A DNA stretch of 36,564 bases from Paramacrobiotus richtersi. Lineage: Eukaryota; Tardigrada; Eutardigrada; Parachela; Macrobiotidae. Location of the stretch: contig JAQGAU010000166.1 in assembly GCA_034698045.1 (NCBI GenBank), forward strand, positions 1 through 36,564, given 5' to 3'. This document shows, piece by piece, positions 12,701 to 24,209 of this stretch. How positions within the stretch are numbered: the stretch's first letter is position 1; every line of letters begins with the position of its first letter. Both the position numbers and the translations under genes were made by a program. The notes under the pieces are model-generated. The model worked only from the letters and a program-made list of their open reading frames with translations. It was not told the origin of the DNA and made no database searches.

Positions 12701-15700
12701 TAACATAAATTCTACCGTAAAGGTCAAGACCGCATTTACCGGCAACTGCAACGTCAGTGCGAGTCGTCCAAGCTGAAGGTCACTATCGGGATTATGGGCG
12801 GAGAAATCTCGCAAATCCTCCAGCAGATCCACACGTCCCAGCTTCCCCAAGCACACCTTGGCATAGTCCAGTTTGCCCATTCGTACGCACAAACGAGCCA
12901 GATGAAGCCACACTGTCATACTGTGAAATCAGTTAATCCGTCTGTTAATCTTGTTTCAGCCTTGCAGTTGGCCGTACGATATTGTGCAAACTCACTTTTT
13001 CACTGATTTTACCGCATTTAAAGCATCAGAAATCTTTCCCAGCGATGAAAAATAACTGAAATCAAGTATCGTTTTTACGTCTTGAACGTTTTCCGGCTGA
13101 AATCCTGAATAGTCGGGTAGAAATCGTCGGGTTACTGACAGCTTTCCTGAATCAGCCGTCTGCAGTTAAAAGGCAAATTTACACAAAATCACACTTGAAA
13201 TGTAATACAACAGTTTTCCACCAATCACAAAGTCTTACCGGATTAGTATACAGATAAACAAAGGGTATATGGCAGCCTAACATCAAACCTTGACCAGAAT
13301 CATCCAAAGTCGTTGCCGAGTTTAGAAGAATATCCTTCTCAGTGGTAGCAAAAAACGTTGCAATAACCGTCTGAAAAATGTAATATGTAAAAACGGATGT
13401 ACAGAAAATACTTGATCTTGGTTCCTAATCAAGAATGTTAGGCACATTAAACAAAAATCGAACCCGCTTATTTCCAGAATTTGAATCTTTGGATTCGAGG
13501 CAAGCGCACAGCAATCGGGGATCATCACCCTGCCATTCGATCGACAAGGGACGGGAATTCTTAACAACACACCTAAAACGTACGGTTCACAGAAAAACCG
13601 TGTTAGAAGACGAAAGAGGTAAAATTTACAGCGATATTTTGGTGGACAAAGATTTTTCAGCGGGATCGATAGTGGGAGCGCAGTCGTATATGGACACCGA
13701 ATTACGCTCCGTGTTCCAAATGTATATGCAGGAATCGTTGGTTTTATTCAGCTAAAATAGCAAAAAAACACAGCTGGTGGACTGAAAGCAGCTAATTATA
13801 AAACGTAAGAAATTTCATGTCCGGGAATGACACATTGCAGATTCTTATGATTTCTTGGATGAACGTTCTCACATTTTCGATAATGAATGCAACAAAGCTA
13901 GCGTCGCAGTTGGCTCGGATCATTTTAATCTGTCCAAAATGTGGAATACCGTCCTTGACAGGTCTGGATTTTGTCCAGTGCTTTGCATCCATTTTCGAAA
14001 GATTCCACAGTTTTATGTATCCGCCTGATGTAGCTACTGCACATGTGTTGTTTTTAACGGATAACAACTGGAGCTCTCCTTCCGATGACTGCACCCGGAG
14101 TTCCAATTTCACCACTCCCTGTAATATGAACAATCAAAATGGAATGATATGCCTGAAATCAGATACACCAAGAACTGACTTCATATAGACTTACTATACT
14201 TCATACTTATTGAAGTATAGTAAATTCCTGGTATTAAATAATCATAATCATTACATTTTCAGTTCGGCAAACAATGCAACAAATCCGTTCTATGATCGCA
14301 TTTTACGGTGTTTCTATATTATTGCACGTGCTATTCAGTATGCTATATCTGCTCAGGAAATTATTTTCCAGTTTGTTGTGTAATTAATTACAGTATTGAA
14401 ACAGTCCACAGGAACTGGTCTTTACAGAAAATGGCCGCATTAAGCTTTAGCGGCGAAATCTGAAGTATAACCTTTACGCATTCACCGCCAAATCTTAACA
14501 ACCAAAATTAACTGCTTTTGGTACCTGGATGCTCAGAACTTCTAACGCGCCCGTCGTAATCGCAAGTGCATTCGTATCGAATACCGCCATAGCTTGACAA
14601 CTTTTATCAAAAGATCCCATTTCAATCAGCTTAAACCCCTGATCCTCATTCCCACCGGATATCTGGTACAAAGCAGCCTTTTCCCTTCCCCAGACGACCA
14701 CCATCTTTCCCCCAATGGCCACGCCCTCCACTGCAAACTGCACTTTCTCGCTGATTGCCCTTTGTGAATTCGTATTGGCGAGAAAAAATACATCCGCTGC
14801 TGACTGGACAGCCACATAGGGATACAAAAACGAATACGATAGCGGGCGCTGCTGGAGAAGGAATGCATGCCGGGCGTTGATAACAGCCAAAGATGGAGTC
14901 GACGCACTGCTGGCAAAGCTCCGTACCTCGGATGACAGTTTCAGACAACACAATGGAAAAAATCCAAACCGAAGATTCTCATTGCTAGATGCTGACTGCA
15001 TTTGCCAGAACAAGACACTGCCGACGTTTGTAGCACCCGCCAAGATACCTAAAAAAAGTGGGAGTTAACTATTCATGCATCAAAATAGTGTTTGATCAGG
15101 GTTTCGGCTGAAAACCATTTAAGAAGGAATTCTATAAAAATTACGGACAATCTGACAGGGAGTCGGTTAAGTATTTACCAATAGGTCAAATTAAATTCGA
15201 TCACGGAGAAAAACTGGTGAAGTATGCATACCAGATATAAAAGCGGAATTACGGTAAACGTAAATACTTGTATGCAAACAATGTTCCAAAACGCAGCATA
15301 CCGGCAGAGGCATTAAATGCAACTGATCGCACCAACTCCGACGCTTCTGACTGGAACAGCTCGCTCACTTTTAGCGTGTAATTATCGCCTTTACTGAGAT
15401 CCCAAACGCGCACGACATCTTCCACGGAGGCCACAGCCAACATTTCGATTCCTAGCCAACAAGCCGAGGAAATGGGACTTTTCCCGGTAAGTTCAATCTG
15501 TCACAGAAATAAATCCTATTATCTCTCGAATCTCGCCACTTAAAAGGATAAAATCCAGTTTACAGTAATTGCGTACAATTGCTTTTTCCTCCAGCTTTAG
15601 CGTGGATGAAATGCTATATCGTACGATCCGGTTGGCTGCGGTCATCACGTACGCGGTCCGAGTCCGGCTTCCCACTATTTCGAAGTATTTTATGGTGATA

Positions 15701-16828
15701 ATTTGATCGCCCAGTTGAACCGTCTCGACTACGGTGGGCCAGCTAGTTATTCCGAGCAGCCCTCCTGAAATGAGGAGAATCTTGTTTGATTACCGATAGG
15801 TGTTTTAGCATTTGTCGAAGAAAATTTTACATGTGATTCAGGTATACATCATGAACTTCCGATGATCTAAGGGATCAGCGTACCTTGGCTGCAACCAATC
15901 AGGACATCCAAATTATGGTTTTGCTGACCAATTGTGGCAACCGTATTATCCAGTGATTTTCTCGATCGCGAATATGTTAGTTGTTGTTCCATAAAAACAA
16001 TGCAGGAAACAGTCTGTGTTGCCTCTGCGGTATACGATGGTTTTGGGAGGAATAATCCATTACTGCCCGCCAGCCAACCAAAAATCCGATTGCTCTGGAA
16101 TAACAAATCTGCGGTTTTCGTTCCAGACATACTTACCAGTGTGTATTAAAAAAATTGCAAAAGAATCCATTTAACGATACTCAGTGCATGTATTACGATG
16201 CGAGAGGTCACTTAATATTAAGTAAAATTTCAAACAAGATATACGATAATGCAGTAGTTGTTTTTACTATTGTCGCCATATCGATATTACCTTATCAACG
16301 ACAATACAGAAGGTACCAGATGTGTTCCAGAGGGCATGAACTACCGCCGTACTGCTGACTGAATGCTCGTGTGCTCCTTCGTTCTCGAAGTCATACTGGG
16401 ACACCACTCCGTCTCTCCAGCCCACTACAAGCCAGTTTTTCGCCGGATGCCAGGCCAGACACTCCGGAAAACTGTTGCGGCTCCTTTGCTTGGACAGCGG
16501 TACGACCATACCCTTTTAGAACGACGCGAATATAAAAATTTGAATTATTAAGATGCAGTCATTACGAAAATGTTAATTATTGAACTGGTTAAGGTGTCAC
16601 GAATGCCTTACAACGTTGAAGCCTACTATAGAATTTAGAAAGCTGTGTGAACAATATCCTGTTTACATGCAGTACCTTGTCCGTAAAGAGCATAACAGAT
16701 CCGATCTGCAAGTTGTCGTTGTAAGAAATGGAGGCGATCGTAGATAACGAAGGATGCCATGATAAAGCTACCGGAACTCCGGCAACTTGATGGGGATACT
16801 CCAGCCTCTGTTCCACAAAGATCGACAT
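9712..16828 (-). CDS. IFT140: Intraflagellar transport protein 140 (IFT-A complex)
   Basis: Core IFT-A subunit needed for retrograde transport in cilia and for delivering membrane proteins. Twenty-one exons: 16828-16676, 16512-16268, 16131-15884, 15764-15577, 15497-15302, 15048-14525, 14118-13873, 13751-13630, 13572-13464, 13370-13239, 13159-12996, 12920-12716, 12506-12300, 12131-12043, 11977-11695, 11555-11430, 11365-11183, 11096-10677, 10269-10100, 10027-9886, 9813-9712. They join in phase to 1,417 residues (human about 1,460). The N-terminal half is WD40 repeats (MSIFVEQRLEYP, ALSWHPSLSTIASISY, VVRVWDLSKGDNY, GILAGATNVGSVLFW). From about residue 720 it becomes TPR-like helices: LARLCVRMGKLDYAKVCLG, EEFDVPRLMLQAKPHELEDY, WYAQLLESQNQPEEAMDYY, ELDDQIMPIAL. 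These align almost without gaps to vertebrate IFT140. The least certain junctions are the exon 2/3 and exon 13/14 sites, chosen because they restore alignment. Confidence 0.96.
14191..14223. repeat. Perfect 13-bp inverted repeat (hairpin) in IFT140 intron 6
   Basis: TTACTATACTTCA (14191-14203), a 7-nt loop, then its exact reverse complement (14211-14223). It sits in the 406-bp intron 14119-14524. It may be a remnant of a tiny inverted-repeat element or just a stable intronic hairpin. It is too short for a typical pre-miRNA. Confidence 0.85.
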
Positions 16829-17963
16829 GGTAGCCTTTGGAAAAACGATGTGGCCACAGAATGTGTAAGGTTGAAAAACCAAAACAATCTGGTGTGTACA
16901 GGTGCATCGTTTTCGAAAAACACTGTTGCCCAAGTCATCCCGATCGATCAATTACAGGTATGTATCTGTATTAGGCATTCGTGGCACGCTGTGGACTACC
17001 AGTATTCGATCGTAGCGAGACGCGAGCGCACGATTGAAAGCGCACCGGATACTGTGGCAGCAGCCGCCGGTACGGTAAAACCGCCCAAAGCGGCAGTTAT
17101 GTGCTTTGCTCGAGCCATTCCGAACAAAAGAAACAAGGTCAAAGAAAAATAGCGTCTCGTTCGGTCAGGGAAACGCTCATGGAATCTCTCGTCCTCCAGC
17201 ACGTCTCCACTGTTCTGTGCATTTTTATCGTCTCTTCTGGAATGAATGCAACTGCAACTTTACGATCAGCGGGTTAAGACGCTTAACATTCAGAGTTATG
17301 TTGTGAGTTATTTTTTATCTTTTCAGGATCGTGTTTGCAAGTCCGACTTTTCTGTTGGATGAACTCGCTGCGTTGGACACCAACTATCGTTTAACGCGTC
17401 CCGACATGCAATTCGTACCCGACCAGGGTGTGAATGGTGCCCGCTGAAGAGGACACGCTCAGACAGGTATTTGTCATTTGTCTGCCTGAATGGACACAAC
17501 CGACGCGAATGGACGCGAAACCTGTTGTATGGCCATAGGAAGGTGATGCGAATGACGCGGTTCAATTGAACAATTAAGCTCCGTGTGGGAAAAAAATCCG
17601 GACACCCTGTGTAATACAAGTGCCGTACTTTGGGAAAAACATGGTAAGCACACACTGAATACAGGAATATACTGGTATGTTTTGCTGTTGGCTCTGTGGG
17701 TAACGATGCGTATATTGGACTGCTTCAGAATGAGAACGCTCTTCAAACGGAGAAGATCTGTGAGAAACGGGAAGATCTACAATCCAGCGGGAATTGCCCT
17801 GGCTTGATCACGAACACGGGTAAATGCATTTCAGTTGTTTGTACTTGGACTGTTTATATGTCTGGAGTCTTGGACATAATAATTATTATTAGACAGCTGG
17901 TAGGGTTGTCATGGACGGAACAGACGCCGCCAATACAGCCAGTAATTAATTGCAGGCTCCGTA
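16829..17963. promoter_or_regulatory. Head-to-head intergenic region of IFT140 and the PP2C phosphatase
   Basis: About 1.1 kb separates divergent start codons. A GTTGCC half-site of the RFX X-box type lies at 16925-16930, about 100 bp upstream of the IFT140 ATG; no full X-box palindrome follows it. The splice acceptor TTAATTGCAG ends at 17955, 8 nt before the proposed phosphatase ATG, so that gene probably has a 5' UTR intron. Short ORFs on both strands here show no recognisable domains and are left uncalled. Confidence 0.35.
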
Positions 17964-20622
17964 ATGGTGAAAACGAACTTCACCTCCATCGTTAGTGAGG
18001 ACCAAGTCAGTGGATTCAGCGGGGACTTTATTGGCAAGGACGGCTTCAATCATGCCGCTGCTTCTGGAGCTGATGATAAAGACGAGGTATGTCTTTGCGA
18101 TACATACAGTACTACGTGCCCAGTGGGCAGTGGCGTTTTCGCATGGCCAGTGGTCTTGTATACTACAATTTGGTGACACTAGGTATTACAAAGCAATTTT
18201 ATTGCCAATGTGATACAGCACAGCTGGGGCTAAAAATAACTACTGCAGTTATGTTACATACTGATAAAAACTGAAACTAAGTAATTGTGAGACTACTTTC
18301 AGGGGGTCTACTTTGCAGCTGGTATTCAGATGTGCAACGTATTTGACAAGTTCATCCAGTTCCCAGTTCCCGAAACTAGAAAGAATTTGCGGTGTGGAAA
18401 GAAAACTGATTTGACATTTGCTTCGTGCAGCATGCAGGGATGGAGAAAGAGCATGGAGGACTTCAGTACATTGCTGGCACAAATGGTCCATCCTTTTGAA
18501 GCCTACTCCTTCTTTGGGATTTTCGATGGGCACAAGGGAAGTGGCACCAGCAGTTACTGCTCTGAGTACATAGCCGATGTCTTAACTGATACCGAAGAGT
18601 TTCGCCTGCTTATGAATGACACTCCACCTATGGATAACCAAGAAGATTTGGTTGTGCGAGGACTAAAGCGTGGATTTTTGGAGGTAAATACGATTTTTGT
18701 TGTAACTGCACGGATGAGTTAGTTACATCGGTAGCAATATTCGCTGAATGCTGCAGCTCGACGATCGAATCCGACTACTGCCGGAAGTAGTGGCTGGGCA
18801 CGACCAGTCAGGCTCGACAGCCATTTGCGCTCTCTTTACTCCTTCCATGATCTTTCTGGCAAATTGTGGTGACAGCGGTGCGATCATGGTTTCAAAGGGC
18901 GGTGTAGAAGTGGTAACTCGGAAACACAAGCCGACGGAACGCGCGGAAAAAGACCGGATTCGCAGAGCTGGGGGAACGGTATCGAGGAGGCGAGTGGGAA
19001 CATTAGCTGTGTCCAGAGGTTTAGGCGATTTCCATTACAAATCTGTAACGAGCCTGGGGCCTACGGAGCAACTTGTCAGCCCCGAACCAGAAATTTATCA
19101 ATGGGTCAGAAATCCCCACGACGAGTTTATCGTGTTGGCTAGCGATGGAGTGTGGGATGTGATGAGCGATGAGGACGTGCATCAGTTCGTGCGCTCGCAC
19201 GTGTTGATTACGGATGATTTGGAGCTAATTTGTGGAGAATTAGCAGAATACTGTCTGGAAAAGGTGCGCGTTTTGCCGCACACTGCAATATTCATTTAAG
19301 TCGTTTTCGGCATGTATTTTATAGGATTCACGGGACAATATCAGTATTACGATCATCCTCCTTGCTGGGGCAACCTCCATTTGTGAAGTGACCCGCGTGC
19401 AACAACAGACTATGTACCAATGGGCCGAAATGGCTGTTAGAGGTATGGTTGGCGTTCTGTGATTACTGTCCCTTAGGTCAGGGGGAACAGACAAATTTAG
19501 GCAACGATATGAATCCTGTACACGTCGATACGATATATCCGTTTTTGGTTTCATATCGTCTCGTTCATTATATCGGACGTGGGTCAAATATCACTATTTT
19601 GCAGATCTCATTCCCATAACTGGAGATTCGCCAATGGATCCCCTGACCTTAAGTTTCATGGTCAGTCGAATTTGCACTCGGAAAGGACAAGTTTTTTCTC
19701 CAGAAAGCAACACGCATGTTAGGTACCCGTACTACGAAGTACGAACTCCAGATTCTAAGCATGTCTATTGATTGAGATTCGATTCAAACACTTCTTCACC
19801 GTTACAGGTCATTCTCGTGCAGTTCGCTATTTTCTCGTGTCTGATGTCGTATTTTGTTTAAATGTTCTCAAGTATGCAAGTTGCAGGCAGTTCATCGCGG
19901 AACGCGCTTGGAGAGCATGGAATCCATGTAAGCCGTTAATACAGCGCCCGGCTAACAGACTGGAAGAATTGGATATGGCTATCGTGGAGCAGTATTTGTG
20001 CATGCATCCACAAACAACGATCAGTGGTGGACTGTGTGGAGAAATCTGCAACGGGACTGACACACGTCCCTTCGCGTCTGGTTTCACTCTATGCCGTCTT
20101 GGTACGTAAATGTTAGTTTCGGCGACGAGGATCGAAAGAAAGGGAATTTACTGTGGTGTAATCACTGTACAGACTGGTGTTTTCCTAGAACTGGACTGCC
20201 AAACGAATCAAGCCGGTGTCATCGATGATAACATGGTGCTGAAAGAATTGCAGAAAATTGCTGTACATATCGATGACAACAGGATTCTGACAGCGTTGCC
20301 GAAAATCGCCGTATACACACAGCTGTACTTCCGAGTTGACGGGGAATCTGATCATCACAAAGGCTCTCCAGCAATAGCGTATTTTTTTCTTCCTGTCGGC
20401 AACGGAACCTTGCGTGTCGTTCGCTTGAATTCTTGCTGGCTGGCCACCCTGTCCGAAACGCTGCTCCGAATGGGAAACAGTGGTATCTTAACGTACAATC
20501 GGACTACAAATATAAAGCAGCAGAATACTGTTGTTCCTTTGCATACCACATTCGAAGCCTTGGGGAACTGCGATCGGGTTGCCCTTAAGCACAGCGTCTT
20601 TCTGTTTGTACTGGAAGAGTGA
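17964..20622 (+). CDS. PP2C (PPM1A/B-like) Ser/Thr phosphatase with a novel C-terminal extension
   Basis: Mg/Mn-dependent Ser/Thr phosphatase. Exons 17964-18086, 18303-18683, 18757-19263, 19325-19442, 19605-19722, 19887-20101 and 20189-20622 join in phase to 631 residues. Metal-site and catalytic motifs are intact: GWRKSMED (Arg89, Glu93, Asp94), FGIFDGHKG (Asp116, Gly117), LASDGVWD (Asp298) and DSRDN (Asp341). HKPTERAEKDRIRRAGG and GPTEQLVSPEPE match PPM1A/B closely. The PPM1A-like helical region ends near QFIAERAWRAWNP. What follows has no recognised homology and includes a tandem repeat. Without the 20102-20188 intron (GTACGT...TTTTCCTAG), translation would stop at TAA 20107-20109. The N-terminus is also open to choice: Met51 (ATG at 18330, MCNVFDKF) aligns with the PPM1A start, so the first exon may be an extension or UTR. 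The phosphatase call is firm; the tail is tentative. Confidence 0.9.
20221..20316 (+). repeat. Tandem 48-nt (16-residue) coding repeat
   Basis: Two adjacent units, 20221-20268 and 20269-20316, encode IDDNMVLKELQKIAVH and IDDNRILTALPKIAVY. They share the skeleton IDDN-x-h-L-x-x-L-x-K-I-A-V. Several shared residues are kept through third-position changes (GAT/GAC, ATT/ATC, GCT/GCC), which suggests the segment is translated in this frame. The repeat lies in the unrecognised C-terminal part of the phosphatase gene. Confidence 0.8.
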
Positions 20623-21353
20623 TCGTGGATTTCGGCCACCTCAGCGTTGTACGACGCGTATTGCATGCATCTGACCATGGTGCATTGTCTTTTATAGCTG
20701 GTGTGTTGGGATGCGTGTTTGAATCCGAAGTGCTGCGGATGTTCTAAGTTACTTAGGGATATTCATTACACGAAGTGACGGGCGGAGACTATTGGGTTCT
20801 TGTTTTTCAGTTTATACGGTGGCGATGTGTATTCCTTGCAAAAGTGCTTGTCTGGTATGGTTAAGAAATTTACAACCATGATGGAGAAATAAGATATTCG
20901 TGATAAATACAACTTGGTGTGGTATTATGATTAAATGCAACTGGCTGTGGTACCAAGAGAAATTTTTAGTCATGTCACATACTGATTATAATGTCACATT
21001 CAGTCTTCGTACGCATAATTTTAAATACAATTTCCGGAAATATTAAGCGGAAAATGTCTTGGAAACGTTTGAGTATGGAGCTTCAGCGTGGTATCATTCA
21101 GCTGATTATGGCAACAGTCCCACTCAGGACAAACTTTGCATTTGATGCTCTTGTGTTCAGGGAAGCTCGCTTTAAGCACTGTTTGAGATTAATATCAATA
21201 TAGTCTTCACAAATTATCGTTAAGCATTATGGACATCAAACATACAAGGTGCGATTACAGTACAAAGAATAGTGTAAGTAGATCGGAAAACTTGGTGCGT
21301 TATCAATCTTGCATCCGGTCCAGCTATATCGCAGTAGTCCGACAGCCAAATTT
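20623..21353. other. Convergent 3' flanks of the phosphatase and DNAAF10 genes
   Basis: The region lies between two facing stop codons. A plus-strand frame continues open from about 20629 to a TAA at 20744-20746 (ending SEVLRMF), which may be chance or an alternative 3' exon of the phosphatase gene. An ATTAAA near 20931 could be its poly(A) signal. No other gene is supported. Confidence 0.35.
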
Positions 21354-23875
21354 TTACAGTCTATTCAGTTTCGTAACGACGATGACTCGCATACACTGGT
21401 CAAATCCCGTAGTGACGGCTAGTCCCAGTTTATCGGGGCTCCAGTTCAACGCATTAATTGGCTGACTTCCCAGTTTGATATCCTGGACCAAGTGAATATC
21501 ACCGACAACACCTATCGCTTTGCCCTTACTGTCTTCCACTGTTCGGTTCGCAGGATACGAGCTGAAAAAGTCACGGTTCCAGAGTGAAGGGTTTTGCAAG
21601 TGTTAACACATGCAACTTGCTCCGATATGAAAAACAATTGTAACATCAACTGTGCCAAAGTTCTTGACTTGAGTGAGATCAGAATTTACTATATTATACC
21701 CTTACTATTTCCACAAGCTCAGTGATCCTTCCCCGCCGCAAGTGATGAAAAGGTCACGGTTTTGCGGCAAATGACGGCAGGCCCAAATGGTGGAATCGTG
21801 CGCCTGTATAGAGACTGGCATAAGGAATAATGAACAAACTGGAGAGCTTCGGGCAAAAGTAACTGCTGTTCGAGCACTAGGATATCACCTTCAACGCTTT
21901 GCTGGCAAAACCGTCCTTTTCGTGTTGGGTTCTCATGTCATACACGTGAAACGTTTGCTCCAACTGCAAGGTACACAATCGTTGTTACAGTCAGCTGCTA
22001 TCACTCGAAGTTAATGTTTTCGCAGTTTTCTCCTTTAACGCAAGCTCTCCAACAAGCATACCGTCGTTGCGACAAGTTTGTTCATGCTGATGTCTTTTCG
22101 GTCGAATTCCAAGTGGCACACCTAAATCGGCGAACTAGCATTAACTGGCATGGAAACAGAATGGATGATGTTGAATTACGCCATTCTTGTGGTTGGTCTC
22201 CCAGCGTACGGACATGGTACGCAGATCAAACAGTTTGATATCTCCATTATCGTAGCCAGCTGCCACACAGCGCTCCTCAGGTGTAAAAGCATTCCCTGCA
22301 ATAATAATGTAGAGTTAATACAAGGTCAGGTAACAAAGTAAATCCCAGTTTCCAGTACGTCGTAATGCACACAAATCACTAGTCAGAACAATCGAGGCTT
22401 CATATAACTAAGCCATAAATTTCGTAGAATAGTTATGCCGGTTTTGCAAGTTCTGGACTCTCTTCCTTACTGGTCTGTACCGAACGCGACCGTCCAGCAG
22501 TCTCGCGCCGTATTCCCGTCACCCTGCTGTCCATCTGGCGCCATTACCGCCACGGGATCTTTTTTCTGTCGTGTGTCCCACAGTTTAACCATTCCTAGAA
22601 CCATACCTTGTCTGCAGCTGACAGTTGCCGCGCTGTGCAACGTTAACAAACATCTAACTGATATGACGATCGCAATACCCACATAATTTATCTACATGAA
22701 ATCCTGCCCAACCACAAATGTATGTTACCGTCCCGACTTCCGGTGACAAGCTCCGGTGCCCCCGTGCCAACATTCAGTCCACCCACTCCGTCAATTGCAT
22801 TTATTATCTGTTTATGCGCCTGGGTATGGTATACTGGCAGTTCAGGTTGCTCCAGATCCCTACAGAAAAAGAAAAACAATCTCGATTACTATGCCGATAT
22901 TGAACATATGTAGAGAGACACTATCGACATAATATTATGTCTTATTTTGCAATAGCGGTAACAATTGTGCAAAAGACAGTATTACACATATAGAATACTC
23001 AAAATTTAAAAGTTAAAAAATGTGTCCCAATTCGCGCGAGCGGGAATAAGTAGTTGCCAAATCAAGTTAATATTGCTGCGAATAATTTACGAACTAACAT
23101 TGAACCAAAACATAAGAAGGTCTACTATATATATAGGCATACAACCATGTGCATCTCAAAGGTTATTCCTGAAAATATTACACAGTTCGTGTTGAGCATA
23201 CTGACAACTTGTCAATGATGAATAATTAAACTGACAAAATTTTCGATATCGACCCATATCATGCGCTGTATTTTTAACTATTTTGCCGTATTCAATACCT
23301 TTAGTTTTTCTGTTATACAGTTCCACGGGTGCTAGTATACTGTATTTGCATCAGAAACTCACATTTCGAAAAACCATTATTCTGCTCGGAAAAAAACAAC
23401 TCTGATAAAACAACGTTAGCGTGATTAGCCATAAACACGCAGCATGGCAGGAAACTGAAACTGTTTCTGCACTTCTTACCAAACACACAGACGACCATCA
23501 AAATCGCCTGTCGCCAAATGGCGATCTTGCATGGATGTTGCTCCAAATGTTCCACATTTAAAACTCTTCGCTTTTTCTATCTGCGGCAGTACAAATCAGC
23601 AAGTGATAAAAACATTTACTGAACGTGCTAAATCAGTTTACAAGCGCAATACCCGTTCCAGACAGATATGTAAAGAAAGCTGCAGATTCTGAGATTAGTA
23701 CCTGTTTGATATGCTTGACTTCGGACACCGACATTTCAAAGATGTCAATGCAGCCAGTTCCCCGCGGGAATCCGCCCAGAACAACAAATCGTGGACTAGA
23801 TGGAATCCACTTGCAGTCATAGCACGTATAGTTCAACTGCTGGTAATGATGTAACATTATCTGAGGTTTATCCAT
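21354..23875 (-). CDS. DNAAF10: Dynein axonemal assembly factor 10 / WDR92 (Monad)
   Basis: WD40 co-chaperone working with R2TP/prefoldin-like complexes in cytoplasmic pre-assembly of axonemal dynein arms. Nine exons (23875-23702, 23580-23480, 22859-22729, 22594-22481, 22295-22180, 22121-22062, 21963-21889, 21803-21706, 21561-21354) give 358 residues; the human protein has 357. Nearly the whole length is conserved: [129 protein letters not shown] and the C-terminal [10 protein letters not shown]. The seven-bladed propeller appears complete. Intron 22860-23479 (620 bp) is the longest and holds no supported gene. Gene order and spacing make a promoter shared with LRRC23 likely. Confidence 0.97.
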
Positions 23876-24209
23876 CCTTGCAATTTTGTATGTTCAATAA
23901 AAATGGACGATTTTACAATAGACGCTTCGTCAGAAATAACGTCCTTAGCTGTCACAATTCATTTACAAAATTCGAAGCGTATATATGTGGCAATGTGCGT
24001 GTGATTTAAACCAACAACAGCATGTTGTTATGATTAGTGTACTGTTATTTTTATGCATGCACATACATATTATGTTCCCATGTAATACAAAAGTTGCCAG
24101 GAGTTCGGTTTCGGTGAGGTAGTTGTACATGTGAGCCGGAGCTAGATACATATTTACGTATCTGTCTGTCAAGTTTGCACGTTGGAACGATAATGCAGAC
24201 GTTTCAACA
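23876..24209. promoter_or_regulatory. Bidirectional promoter of DNAAF10 and LRRC23
   Basis: Only 334 bp separate the two start codons, so the interval must hold both promoters and 5' UTRs. A GTTGCC motif at 24093-24098, followed by AGGAG, resembles one half of an RFX X-box, the usual cilium-gene element; the second half-site is degenerate. Both downstream genes act in motile axonemes, so shared control is a reasonable inference. No TATA box is obvious. Confidence 0.6.

Noticed and set aside
16996-17202. Minus-strand ORF with a hydrophobic stretch near the IFT140 start
   Set aside because: Looks like a signal peptide by eye, but there is no family match and no matching downstream exons; most likely promoter sequence.
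17946-18179. Minus-strand ORF opposite the phosphatase first exon
   Set aside because: The plus-strand reading has a strong donor and an in-phase join to the PP2C domain; the minus ORF has no partner exon.
20355-20678. Long minus-strand ORF opposite the phosphatase tail
   Set aside because: The plus frame contains a tandem repeat kept by synonymous changes, so the minus ORF is likely its shadow.
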